From Gammaproteobacteria bacterium (GTDB lineage Bacteria > Pseudomonadota > Gammaproteobacteria > Burkholderiales > Sulfuricellaceae): a stretch of 64,000 nt of DNA. The translations under genes were made by a program, and so were the position numbers. The notes under the pieces are model-generated. The model was not told where the DNA came from and searched no databases. It saw only the letters and a list, made by a program, of their open reading frames with translations. The DNA lies in contig JAHJGO010000024.1 in assembly GCA_018824405.1 (NCBI GenBank), forward strand, positions 124,001 to 188,000, in the 5' to 3' direction. Of the stretch, positions 35,376-43,600 are shown piece by piece. Position 1 is the stretch's first letter. Each line of letters starts with the position of its first letter.

Positions 35376-35554
35376 CTCGCCACCCCGCGCAGCGGCATCA
35401 GCAGCACCTTTCCGGCGCGGCAAACAGGCGTACACCCCAGCGCCGTGGAGACGGCCAGCACATCGGAGGCACGCGCATGCGGGTGAAAAGCGATCTTTCC
35501 GGCCGCATTCGGCAGGCTCAGGCAAAAGGAACGGGAACCACGCAGCGCGCTCAT
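35372..35554 (-). CDS. Small phage protein (60 aa)
   Basis: A 60-residue basic protein with two cysteines near the middle (CLSLP and CTPVCRAG). It starts at 35554 in a 4-base overlap with the CII-like gene and ends in a 4-base overlap with the next. Its function is unknown. Confidence 0.5.
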   Translation of the reverse strand: MSALRGSRSFCLSLPNAAGKIAFHPHARASDVLAVSTALGCTPVCRAGKVLLMPLRGVAR

Positions 35555-36012
35555 TCCTTCAGCCCCCGCACGCGCTCGAGCATTTCCGCAATCGCCGCGA
35601 TCCATTCCAGCGCCTCATGCTCGATGGCGGCGAAATCGTTCCCGCTGATGCGGTTGTCTTCCAGCGCCTTGTTCATCACCCGGTAAAAATCGCCGCCTTC
35701 CATGCCGATGTTGCACATGCCCTGCACCAGGTCGGTGTCGGAGATATGGGAAACGTCGGGTAGCTCGAAGAATGTGCCGTCGCAGGCGGCGGCAAAAGAA
35801 AAGGGGATGCGCTTGTCGCCCGTGAGGTTGGAAACCACCAGCGCATCGGCCAGCGTCGGCTTGTGGTGGCTGGATTCGTGGTGATTCGCCTTGTTGTAAA
35901 GCACGGCAGGGGAGGTGCCCATCATCCCCGCCAGCTTCACCACCCCGAAGTCGTGAACGACGCGGTAAAAGGCTTCCTGCACATCCGCAGGCGGAACCGA
36001 TCTCTTGACCAT
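35551..36012 (-). CDS. Phage CII-like regulatory protein
   Basis: A 153-residue protein of the phage CII/CP76-like type. The N-terminal helix-turn-helix (VQEAFYRVVHDFGVVKLAGMMGTSPAVLYNKAN) is followed by PTLADALVVSNLTGD and a helical C-terminal half. Such proteins switch on lysogeny genes or control early transcription. It is the first gene of the long leftward early operon (36012 to 26580), downstream of the Arc-type repressor genes, with a GAGGGGT ribosome site. Confidence 0.8.
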   Translation of the reverse strand: MVKRSVPPADVQEAFYRVVHDFGVVKLAGMMGTSPAVLYNKANHHESSHHKPTLADALVVSNLTGDKRIPFSFAAACDGTFFELPDVSHISDTDLVQGMCNIGMEGGDFYRVMNKALEDNRISGNDFAAIEHEALEWIAAIAEMLERVRGLKE

Positions 36013-36100
36013 CTGTTACCCCTCACAAAAAACTAACCTAATAACCGAGAGAGGCCGGGGGTAAATTGCAGATGCGAACCTGCTGGGTCTTCCCGGCCCG

Positions 36101-36136
36101 CCGTCACCCTGTGCCAACACGGTGACGGTTTTTTTC
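36101..36136 (+). terminator. Rightward terminator inside the immunity region
   Basis: CCGTCACC/GGTGACGG with a CTGTG/CACAG-like stem extension is followed by seven T bases on the plus strand. No plus-strand gene precedes it, so it may end an antisense or leader transcript running against the early operon. Confidence 0.6.
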
Positions 36137-36312
36137 TATGCTGCTTTTTCTTCAGGCACCTCTTCGCGCTCCAGGCTTTCGTCCAGGCGCTTGATGATTT
36201 CCGAATTGCGGCTGCGTCCTTGCTTGCGCGCCACATTGTCGAGACGATCCAGAAGACCTACCGGAAAGCGCACAGTCACGGACTGGTCTTTCTTGCTTGC
36301 GATGAGATTCAT
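36136..36312 (-). CDS. Arc-type ribbon-helix-helix repressor (minus)
   Basis: A 58-residue protein from the ATG at 36312, six bases after GGAG. A longer reading from TTG at 36324 is less likely. The strand QSVTVRFP and the helices LLDRLDNVARKQGRSRNSEIIKRLDESLE match the Arc/MetJ fold. It diverges from a second Arc-like gene across a 115-base control region with palindromic operators, so the pair probably forms the immunity switch. Confidence 0.85.
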   Translation of the reverse strand: MNLIASKKDQSVTVRFPVGLLDRLDNVARKQGRSRNSEIIKRLDESLEREEVPEEKAA

Positions 36313-36325
36313 CATCCGCTCCAAA

Positions 36326-36346
36326 ATGGTTACACCGTGTAACCAT
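36326..36346. promoter_or_regulatory. Perfect palindromic operator O1
   Basis: ATGGTTACAC and GTGTAACCAT flank a single C. A partial third site with TTACACGGTG follows at 36349-36358. It lies just upstream of the minus-strand repressor, whose ribosome site is at 36319-36322. Confidence 0.75.
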
Positions 36347-36382
36347 CATTACACGGTGAAGCTATCGAAGTCAACGGTTTTT

Positions 36383-36401
36383 TGGTTACATAGTGCAACC
36401 A
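36383..36401. promoter_or_regulatory. Imperfect palindromic operator O2
   Basis: TGGTTACA and TGCAACCA around TAG give the same half-site as O1 with one mismatch. It lies just upstream of the plus-strand repressor, so each divergent gene has an operator. Confidence 0.65.
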
Positions 36402-36427
36402 CGATGAAGTGGAATAGGTGGGGAATA

Positions 36428-36718
36428 ATGAAGGTGAGGGATATAGCGCCGTTTGGCGTCCGAATGCCGGCCGAGTTGAAAGACAGGCTTGACAGGGAGG
36501 CCAAGATAAATGGCAGAAGTTTGAATTCTGAGGTGGTGAGCCGCCTGCAGAAGAGTCTGGACGGCCAGTCTCATGTAATGACAAATGGCTACACGGAGCA
36601 GGAAATAAACAGGTACGTGGCCACACACCCATTGAGCGATACGGAACGACAGATGGTTAATGTATTCAGAAAAATGCCACCGGAAAAGCAGCTCGCGCTG
36701 CTATCGTTGTTTAAATAG
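36428..36718 (+). CDS. Arc-type ribbon-helix-helix repressor (plus)
   Basis: A 96-residue protein from the ATG after GGTGGGGAAT. The N-terminal half is a ribbon-helix-helix domain (FGVRMPAELKDRLDREAKINGRSLNSEVVSRLQKSL). The second half is helical and may mediate oligomerisation (RQMVNVFRKMPPEKQLALLSLF). This layout resembles longer phage Arc/Mnt relatives. An in-frame ATG at 36404 is possible. It diverges from the minus-strand Arc-like gene, and the exported-protein gene follows after 7 bases, probably cotranscribed and so expressed in the lysogen. Confidence 0.85.
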   Translation: MKVRDIAPFGVRMPAELKDRLDREAKINGRSLNSEVVSRLQKSLDGQSHVMTNGYTEQEINRYVATHPLSDTERQMVNVFRKMPPEKQLALLSLFK

Positions 36719-36725
36719 GAAGGAT

Positions 36726-37478
36726 ATGAAAACAATACTTACAGGCTTGGCCATGGTGCTTCTTTCGTCCCATGCCGCCGCCGAATCAGATATTGAATCC
36801 GCCCTGGCCGGCTGCGCGGCGATCAAGAACGCCAAGCAAAAGGCCGGCTGCTACGAGGCTGTGACAAAACTCGCGACTCAGGCAAAGCCCATCGCAGCGC
36901 CACCGCAGGAAGCGGAGCCCGCCAAAGTGAGCCAGTATGCAGAATTCATCGCCAAGGCCAAGCACAATATCACCCGCGACTTCAAAGACCCGGCGTCTGT
37001 CCTGTGGCGAAACCTGTTCGTGAGCGGAGATCAGATGCCGGTTCTGTGCGGGGAGTTGAACGGTAAGAACTCTTATGGCGCATTCGTCGGGTTCAGGCGT
37101 TTTTATGCCGCAGAGAATGCAGCCCTGCAGGACATCGAAGATCCGAAGCGCCCGGAGATGATGAACGGGATGTGGAAAACCATGTGCGGGAAAAAGGTTG
37201 AAAATATTGGCGAGGTTGAAGATGTCGATCCTTCCCCTCCATCCACAACTCAAAAAGCCAAATGGCTAACAGTATTGGCGGAAAAAAACGGGTGCGAAGG
37301 AAAGATCAGGGTCCGCTCCACGATGAAGGAGGGGACGAAAGAAAAATTCGAAGTCACATGCGCCGACAAGAATCTGGTGTTCACCTGTGATTTCCGAGGC
37401 CCGATCACCGAGCAAATGGGTGGAATTCCTTTCGTGCGCGGAGAGTCCGGCCACAATCAGGCGGCGTGCTGGATGTAA
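36726..37478 (+). CDS. Exported prophage protein (250 aa), likely lysogenic cargo
   Basis: A 250-residue protein with a Sec signal peptide (1-20, cleavage near AAAES). The mature part has several cysteines (CAAIKNAKQKAGC, MPVLCGEL, MCGKK, NGCEG, FTCDF, ACWM), suggesting disulfides in the periplasm. No lipobox is seen. It follows the plus-strand repressor after 7 bases with an AGGAAGGAT site, so it may be made in lysogens and alter the envelope or block superinfection; that role is inferred. Confidence 0.65.
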   Translation: MKTILTGLAMVLLSSHAAAESDIESALAGCAAIKNAKQKAGCYEAVTKLATQAKPIAAPPQEAEPAKVSQYAEFIAKAKHNITRDFKDPASVLWRNLFVSGDQMPVLCGELNGKNSYGAFVGFRRFYAAENAALQDIEDPKRPEMMNGMWKTMCGKKVENIGEVEDVDPSPPSTTQKAKWLTVLAEKNGCEGKIRVRSTMKEGTKEKFEVTCADKNLVFTCDFRGPITEQMGGIPFVRGESGHNQAACWM

Positions 37479-37483
37479 TCGTT

Positions 37484-37984
37484 TTAACGCACCAGCGCCA
37501 CTCTTGCCCCCATCTCCAGCGCCGCCTCCACCAGCCCGCTCGGCGTGATGTCATTACCCAGCTCAATCCCGTCCCATTTGGCGATGCACCATGCCAGCTC
37601 TGCGCACTGCCACAGATCGTCCGTTCCGGGTTGCAGCGTGCCCAGCGCGCCCCGGATCGCCTCGACCTGGCTGTAGACTGCGCGTTCTTTGCCGATGATG
37701 GATAAGGCTTGCGTCTCTGTCGCAGCCGACCACGGGGCGCCGAGCGGCACCCAGTAGAACGGCAGGGCATTGGAAAGCGGGATGATGCGCGGGTGCGGCG
37801 TCACCGCCTCGATCACCCACACCCGGCCGCCCATCACAAAGGCGGTTCCGATATGCGCGTATTCCGATCGCTGCCACAGGCGGACGATCTGGATCTTGAT
37901 GTCGTACCAGGAGCGCCAGCCGTGATGCGTCCAGGCGAGCAGGTCGCCGGAGCGGATCAGGGGGCGGGCGGCAGCGTAGTCCAT
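37484..37984 (-). CDS. Papain-like permuted peptidase/amidase (YiiX/NlpC-type)
   Basis: A 166-residue protein with RSGDLLAWTHHGW, SEYAHIGTAFVMGGRVWVIEAV (His near 44) and a C-terminal QCAELAW block with Cys. This is the circularly permuted NlpC/P60-like arrangement, in which Cys lies after the His strand. It lies last in the rightmost-read late operon, after tail genes, where phages often carry cell-wall-cutting or tail-tip enzymes. Its start overlaps the previous stop in TAATG. Confidence 0.7.
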   Translation of the reverse strand: MDYAAARPLIRSGDLLAWTHHGWRSWYDIKIQIVRLWQRSEYAHIGTAFVMGGRVWVIEAVTPHPRIIPLSNALPFYWVPLGAPWSAATETQALSIIGKERAVYSQVEAIRGALGTLQPGTDDLWQCAELAWCIAKWDGIELGNDITPSGLVEAALEMGARVALVR

Positions 37985-38478
37985 TACCAGGTGATGGCTT
38001 CGACTTCAGCGATGGTGGTTGCGGCTTCGACCAGTTTTTCCAGCTTGTGCTGTGTACCCTGAATGGTGGCGAACCCGGCGACCTTGGGCGCGATCTTCGC
38101 CATCAACTCTGGCACGGTCAAACCGCGTGCTGCTGCCAGTGCGGAGACATACGGCGTGGGCGTGGCGCTGTTCGCCTGCCATGCCATGTATTCGGTGCGC
38201 TGGGTTTCCCAGGTGGCGATCTCGTAGGGCGCGGCGGCGGCTTTGACGGACTGCACCACCCTCTCAAAATAGTCTCTGATGGCTTGGGTCTTGGCTGCCT
38301 TGGCTTCGAGCAGGCTGGCGGGCACAGGCAGGCCGAAGGCCGCGCCGTCCCATCTTTTACCTATCAGCGCAGGATCGTAATCCGCTACCGGGATCATTGA
38401 TACGCTCGCCATATTCTGGCTCGTTTCCAGCAAGGCGACACAGATGCCGTTGCTGTCGATTTCTGCAAATACGCCCAT
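37984..38478 (-). CDS. DUF4376-like tail fibre assembly-type protein
   Basis: A 164-residue protein from the ATG at 38478. The first part (GVFAEIDSNGICVALLETSQ) and the C-terminal segment (YMAWQANSATPTPYVSALAAARGLTVPELMAKI) follow the pattern of DUF4376 found on tail fibre assembly proteins. It is probably a fibre chaperone or virion-tip component. It lies between small tail proteins and the permuted peptidase. Confidence 0.65.
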   Translation of the reverse strand: MGVFAEIDSNGICVALLETSQNMASVSMIPVADYDPALIGKRWDGAAFGLPVPASLLEAKAAKTQAIRDYFERVVQSVKAAAAPYEIATWETQRTEYMAWQANSATPTPYVSALAAARGLTVPELMAKIAPKVAGFATIQGTQHKLEKLVEAATTIAEVEAITW

Positions 38479-38479
38479 T

Positions 38480-38749
38480 TTAGTAATACTCCGTAAGTTG
38501 GTAGTTTGCGATCGGCGAATTGATCGTATGCCCGCTGGTGCAGGAGATGGTGGTGGCATTCACCAGGGTCAGTCGGCAGTAGTCGCCCGCGTTCGGCGTG
38601 CCCGAGCTGCAAGAAAACCCGGTCATCACCAAGTCGCACTTCGCCGGGTTCACGGCCGGTATCGTGGCAGAGGCACCGGATGATATCGAGCCCCTGTAAA
38701 TGGCCTTTATCCGTAAACCGGATCTGGATTTCTGGCTGAATCCGTCCAT
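38480..38749 (-). CDS. Small tail-region protein (89 aa)
   Basis: An 89-residue beta-rich protein (SISSGASATIPAVNPAKCDLVMTGFSC) of a kind found beside tail fibres. It is Ser/Thr-rich with no charged core and no membrane segment, so it is probably a structural virion part. The next gene starts one base away. No specific family is recognised. Confidence 0.55.
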   Translation of the reverse strand: MDGFSQKSRSGLRIKAIYRGSISSGASATIPAVNPAKCDLVMTGFSCSSGTPNAGDYCRLTLVNATTISCTSGHTINSPIANYQLTEYY

Positions 38750-38751
38750 GA

Positions 38752-39165
38752 TCAGAAGTCCCCGCCGAACCCGACCAGATCAATCTGCTTGGCCGCCGTG
38801 ACGGTGGTCAGCGATTTCACCTTGAGGATGAATGTTGACTGCAGGTAAAGCGACCCATCTTCCTTGAGTCCGGGGAAGTTCGTGGAATTCAGTACGGACA
38901 CTCCTTTGACGGACGCCGCGCCGTCATTCCCGGCGGTGGCCGGGATGCTGACTTCGCCGATCGGATGATCCAGCGCGCCATCGTTGATGGCGAAAGAAAG
39001 GACGCGCGCCGAGGTGTCGTTACTGGTGGCAATCAGGTTATCGAGGCGCGATCCATTCGTGCCGCCCGTCATCAGCGTTTTGTAGGCGGAGGCATCCGCC
39101 GGCAGGATCTGCGCGGCCGGGTTTTTGATCACGTTCGCAAAAATAGGTGTGGTATTGGCGGGCAT
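38752..39165 (-). CDS. Tail-region virion protein (137 aa)
   Basis: A 137-residue protein starting PANTTPIFAN, with GEVSIPATAGNDG and SLYLQSTFILKVKS segments. Such proteins recur in siphophages next to the tail fibre module and are likely decoration or tip proteins. Its start lies at the end of the upstream gene (shared base at 39165). Confidence 0.6.
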   Translation of the reverse strand: MPANTTPIFANVIKNPAAQILPADASAYKTLMTGGTNGSRLDNLIATSNDTSARVLSFAINDGALDHPIGEVSIPATAGNDGAASVKGVSVLNSTNFPGLKEDGSLYLQSTFILKVKSLTTVTAAKQIDLVGFGGDF

Positions 39166-39791
39166 TAGAAACCTCCGAAGTTTTGATAGTTGAATACGGC
39201 CGCAGCAGCGGATGGTGCAAGCCCGGGCGCTGACAGGGATACTGTCCAGGCCGCGAAAGTGCCGGCCCCCTGGATCACCGTGACGTTGACCGTCAGCGCG
39301 CCGGTCCCGCTGTCATAGGCGGTGACATCGCCGAACATCCAGTTGGTCGGGCTGGCGGTCGCTGCGATTTTGACCGACATCCCCACCACCAGCGCCTTGC
39401 CTGGCTGGATAGTGAGCGCCTTGACATCGATGGCGATCGACAGGCTGGTGGTGCTGGTCGCCGAGGTTCCGGGTGCGGTGATGGCCGTCACGGCGCTGGC
39501 AGCCGCAGCATCTGCCCGTCCGGTAGCCAGTGCGACCTGCTCGGCAGCCAGTACCACTTGTGCAGCGCCGTTGTTGGTTGCATCCACCGCGCTCGCGGCC
39601 GCCTCTGAGGCCTTGGCAATGGCGGTTACGGCAGCTGATACTGCCGATAACTCCTTGGCGTTGACGTTGGTTTCCAGCGCATTGGCCTCGGCCTGGAAAG
39701 TGGGCAGCGCGGCAAGAAAAGCGTCTCCGCGCGCGGCAAAACTGGCCGGGTCAGATCGCGTCGGCGGGGTTGGCAGGGGTGTGATAGGCAT
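39165..39791 (-). CDS. Tail fibre-like protein with Ala-rich helix
   Basis: A 208-residue protein. The proline-rich start (PITPLPTPPTRSDPASFAARGDAFLAALPTF) is typical of phage tail fibre N-termini. An Ala-rich helix (about 45-110) probably forms a trimeric coiled coil. The C-terminal beta domain ends FNYQNFGGF. It is short for a full receptor-binding protein, so the receptor part may be another gene. Confidence 0.65.
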   Translation of the reverse strand: MPITPLPTPPTRSDPASFAARGDAFLAALPTFQAEANALETNVNAKELSAVSAAVTAIAKASEAAASAVDATNNGAAQVVLAAEQVALATGRADAAAASAVTAITAPGTSATSTTSLSIAIDVKALTIQPGKALVVGMSVKIAATASPTNWMFGDVTAYDSGTGALTVNVTVIQGAGTFAAWTVSLSAPGLAPSAAAAVFNYQNFGGF

Positions 39792-40690
39792 CAGATTAAA
39801 CCCTCAATTTGCAGTGAACATTTGGAACTGACCGGGCCCGAGATGATGGCTTCGAAATCCCGGTAAAAGCCGAAGATGATGGTGCTGGCGAACAGGTCGG
39901 TGCCGATCCAGACAATGGGCGTCGAGCGGAATTCCGTCAGCAGTCGGTGGGTTTCGTCCACCAGCCGGGTCTGGACGTGCAGGTCGCAGTTCAGGCGTTT
40001 GGAGAAGCGGCGCTGCAGCACGTTGGGGTTGCCGTACTCGTCCACCTCCTTGCGCGAGTAGTCGATGATCCCGGCGCGTGGCGCCCACATGGTGCTGCCG
40101 AGATCGCGCCACATGCCGACAACAAGCTCGCCGCACTTGGCCACACCGGCCCCGCCGTTGACCGTGACGAACAGGTGAGCGCTGCCGAAGACGGGTATGT
40201 CGGTGATCGCCACATCCGTCTTGCGGATGATGGGTTCGAAGAAATACTCATACCAGTCGAAGACATTCTCCAGCGCCAGGCTGACGGTCGTGCTGTAGAT
40301 CGTGGTGGCGCCGTCCTTCAATTCCAGCGTGACGGATTCGGCATCGAGGTTGATGAGCGCGGCGGCATTGATGCGCCCGGGCGCCAGCTCCACTTCGATA
40401 CCGGTGGCGGATTCCGTCTGCGCGCCAGCCAGGCCGTCGAACATCTTCCAGCGGCCGGTGGCGGAGACCACTTTCCACCACAGCGGCGTGGCCAGGGCGG
40501 TATCGGCGACCGGATCGTGGTTGAGGTTGCCCGCCTGGATGGATTCGTAGATTGTGTGCGTGGTGGTATTGATCGCCCGGTCGCCGAGTGCGTAGGTGGT
40601 CGCAGCAGACCACGCGGCGTAGTCGGTTTCCGGCACATTGCTGGAGACCAGCATGGCGTCATCGATCACGGTGGGGCGGATGATCCTCAC
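39791..40690 (-). CDS. Tail tip-type protein with carbohydrate-binding-like domain
   Basis: A 299-residue protein. An AAWSAATTYALGDRAINTTTHTIYESIQ stretch (about 25-52) resembles chitin-binding-type modules, followed by a beta-sandwich region. The C-terminus covers REVDEYGNPNVLQRRFSKRL-like repeats and a DRFW-type strand set. It is probably a tail-tip or adhesin protein. It lies directly downstream of the tape measure gene with a 4-base overlap, where the distal tail protein usually lies. Confidence 0.65.
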   Translation of the reverse strand: MRIIRPTVIDDAMLVSSNVPETDYAAWSAATTYALGDRAINTTTHTIYESIQAGNLNHDPVADTALATPLWWKVVSATGRWKMFDGLAGAQTESATGIEVELAPGRINAAALINLDAESVTLELKDGATTIYSTTVSLALENVFDWYEYFFEPIIRKTDVAITDIPVFGSAHLFVTVNGGAGVAKCGELVVGMWRDLGSTMWAPRAGIIDYSRKEVDEYGNPNVLQRRFSKRLNCDLHVQTRLVDETHRLLTEFRSTPIVWIGTDLFASTIIFGFYRDFEAIISGPVSSKCSLQIEGLI

Positions 40691-43600
40691 GCGGCTCTCA
40701 CCTCGGGCATGCCGTCAGAATCCCAGCGCTCCATGTGCTTGGCCGTGTCGCGGGTGTTGCGGGCGATGGCGTACTGGGCCTCGGCCAGTTCCTGACGCAA
40801 CTGCTGCAGCTCGTTCACCAGGGCGGACAGGTCAATGGCCGAGGCGCCTGATGTCTGGCGGTAATCCCATTCATCGTTTGCGGAGAATACGGCGCGGGTC
40901 TGGTCGGCAGTGTAGACGCGGCCGGGGTCGCTGAAGTTGACCAGCTCGGGTCCTTGCTCGCCGACCAGCGCCCAGCCGCGATCGGCCAATCCGCCTGATG
41001 CATGGGCAGGGATCAGGGACAGATTGCGCAGGATCTGGGTCTGCTCCGCGCTCGGGGTCATGTAGCCGCCCGTGCGATACCCGGCAAGCCAGCCGGCGAC
41101 CTCCTGATTGAGCTTGGGATCCGTGGCCGTGCCGAACTGCACCTGCGTGCCGGAGACCAGCGCAGCGCTGCGAGCGTTGACTTCCTTCAGGGCCTGATCG
41201 TAGATCGGCGCATTGGCCGCCTGGCCGATGGCAAGATTGTTGTTGTTGACATAGTTTCCGCCGATGCTCTGATTGGCCGTGATGATGGCATTGGCCGCCT
41301 GTCCGAGCCCGACCGCTGCGGCACCGCCAGCCGCAGAGACAGTGGCGAAGGCATCCGCCAGATCCATCAGCGCCAGATAGGTGCTGCGGCCGGCCTCGGT
41401 CGAGAGATCCTGCGCCTCGGCGAGGTTCCTGAACTCGGCCATTGTGCTGGGCACGGTCAGTCCCATGTTTGCGAATCCATCGTTAACCACGGCGAGACTG
41501 TAACGGGCACTGGCCTGCTGGCGCTCGGCGTCGGAATAGTATTTGTTGAAAAAAGAGGTGGTCTTTGCGGCGAGGGCATCCAGTCCGCCTGCGGCAGAGA
41601 TCAGCGCCGCCCGTGCGCTCTCCGAGGCCAGGCCGACCGAACCGAAAGCTGTCGATGCGTCGTGGCCCATCATGTCGGCGATCTGGTTGGTGAGGGCGAA
41701 TTCGGCACTCAGGCGCTGGAAGGTCTGCACCACATTCTCGCCGGAGCGCGCAGCATCTTCGATCTTGACCCAGTCCAGCACTTCGCCGAACAGGCGGGTG
41801 GATGCGCTGGTGTCCTGCAGCGACTTGTCCACTTCCAGCAGGGAGCCGCCGAAGGCGATGATCTCTTCTGACGTGCCGCTGAAGCTGTCCAGGAAGGCGG
41901 TCAATTCCGGGTTGACCTCGGCGAAGGTCGCGGTGAAGCGATCCTTGATCATGTTCGGCAATGCAGTCTCCAGCCAGCCTTCGCCTTCGCTGCCGTAAGT
42001 CTTTGCCTGCAGTTCTGTGGATACCCGAGTGATGGCTTCAGGCGACAGATAGGTGGCCAGGGTGTTATCAAGACTGGCCACCATGTCCAGGTATTTCTGT
42101 GCCGATTCGCCGGAATAGGCGAAGGCCTCGGTCGCGCCGATCTGGCCGAATGCGGACTCGGCGTAAGCGCCATCCGAAAACGCGCCGCTCTTGCGGTCAA
42201 ACTTGTAATCCGGCAGGTTGGCCGGATCCGGGTTGAGGGTGGCGAGCAATCCGGAGGGCGGTGTTGGGTCGTCGTTGGACAGGAACATCAGGGCCGCAGC
42301 GGCTGCTACCCAGCCCCAGACGGGGACGGCGGCGAGGGCGCCGGTCAGGCCTGTGGTGGATGCTGTCAGACCGGTTTCTTGAGCCAGTAGCATTGCTGTC
42401 TGGCTTGATCCCACAGCAGTGCCATATGTCGATGCCGCCATGACATTTGCGCCACTGGCGCCGAGCACGCTCCCAATGGTTGTAGCGCCAGACGTCAATC
42501 CGGACATGGTATTTCCGACAACGCCGGAGCTCATGTTGTAAATGCTGCCAGCCGTATTGACAGCTCCGCCGATGCTGCCTGCCGCATTTGCGGTGCCCGG
42601 AATGCCAAGCGATCCCATCCCGGCGCTGATCGCACTAGATACCGGCGACAGCACGGCGCTGATGGTCGGGCGTAAAACGAGCGTCTTGAACATGTTCTTG
42701 ATTGTATCGATGGCGTTTTCGGCAAAACCCTTGCCGCTTTCCCAGCCACGCATGAGCGCATCCGTCAGCCCGCGATTGATCTCGTCGTTCATCTTTTCGT
42801 AGGCTTTTTGAGCGTCTTCGATGGCCTTGTGCGCTTTCTTTTCGTCGTAAAGCGCGCCAGCTAATTTCTTCACTGCATTCGCCTGATCTTCCGTCGCATC
42901 GGCACTCAGCTTGCGCATCTCGACTTCAATCGCGCGGTCTCGCTCTGCCATGCCGAGCAAATCCAGTTCGCCCTGGAGGGTATCAGTCAGCCTTTCATTC
43001 GACTCCATGCGCTTGTCGTAGGCCTTGACCATCTCGTCCTGCTGCTTGATGGCCTCATCAAGGGCGCGATTCATTTCCTTTTCCTGTGCGATCTCTTCCT
43101 TTTTAAGGTTCTTGGCGAACTCTGTTTTACCGATCAGCGCCTCGACACGCTTCTGGTACGGCTCCAGCGTCCTGCCGCCTTTCTCATACTCCTTATGCAG
43201 CATGTTGAGATTTTTATAAAAATCAGCGCCCACAGAATCGGATGTGTTATCCAGCGTATTAAGCAGTCCCTGCAAATCCTTCTGATACGCCTTGGCCGCC
43301 GTGGCGGAGGCTTTCATTGCCCTGTCCAGTTCTTCCTGCGCGGCTTTGATTCTGCGATTGGATGCCTCAATAGCCTGCGCCTCCTGCTGGGCTGCTGCGC
43401 CGTCGGCAGCCTTCTGGGCATCCAGCCCCTGAATCTTTCCAACGGAAGTTCGTTGAACTTCTGATTTGCCTGCCTTTGCCATTTCCTCCAGAGCTGCTGC
43501 ATAAAGATACATTCCGGGGATATATTTCAACAAACTCGCCGTATCTTCTGCGAGCTGGTAAAGCGTGCTGCTGGTGCCTTCTATTGCTCCCTTTATGTCT

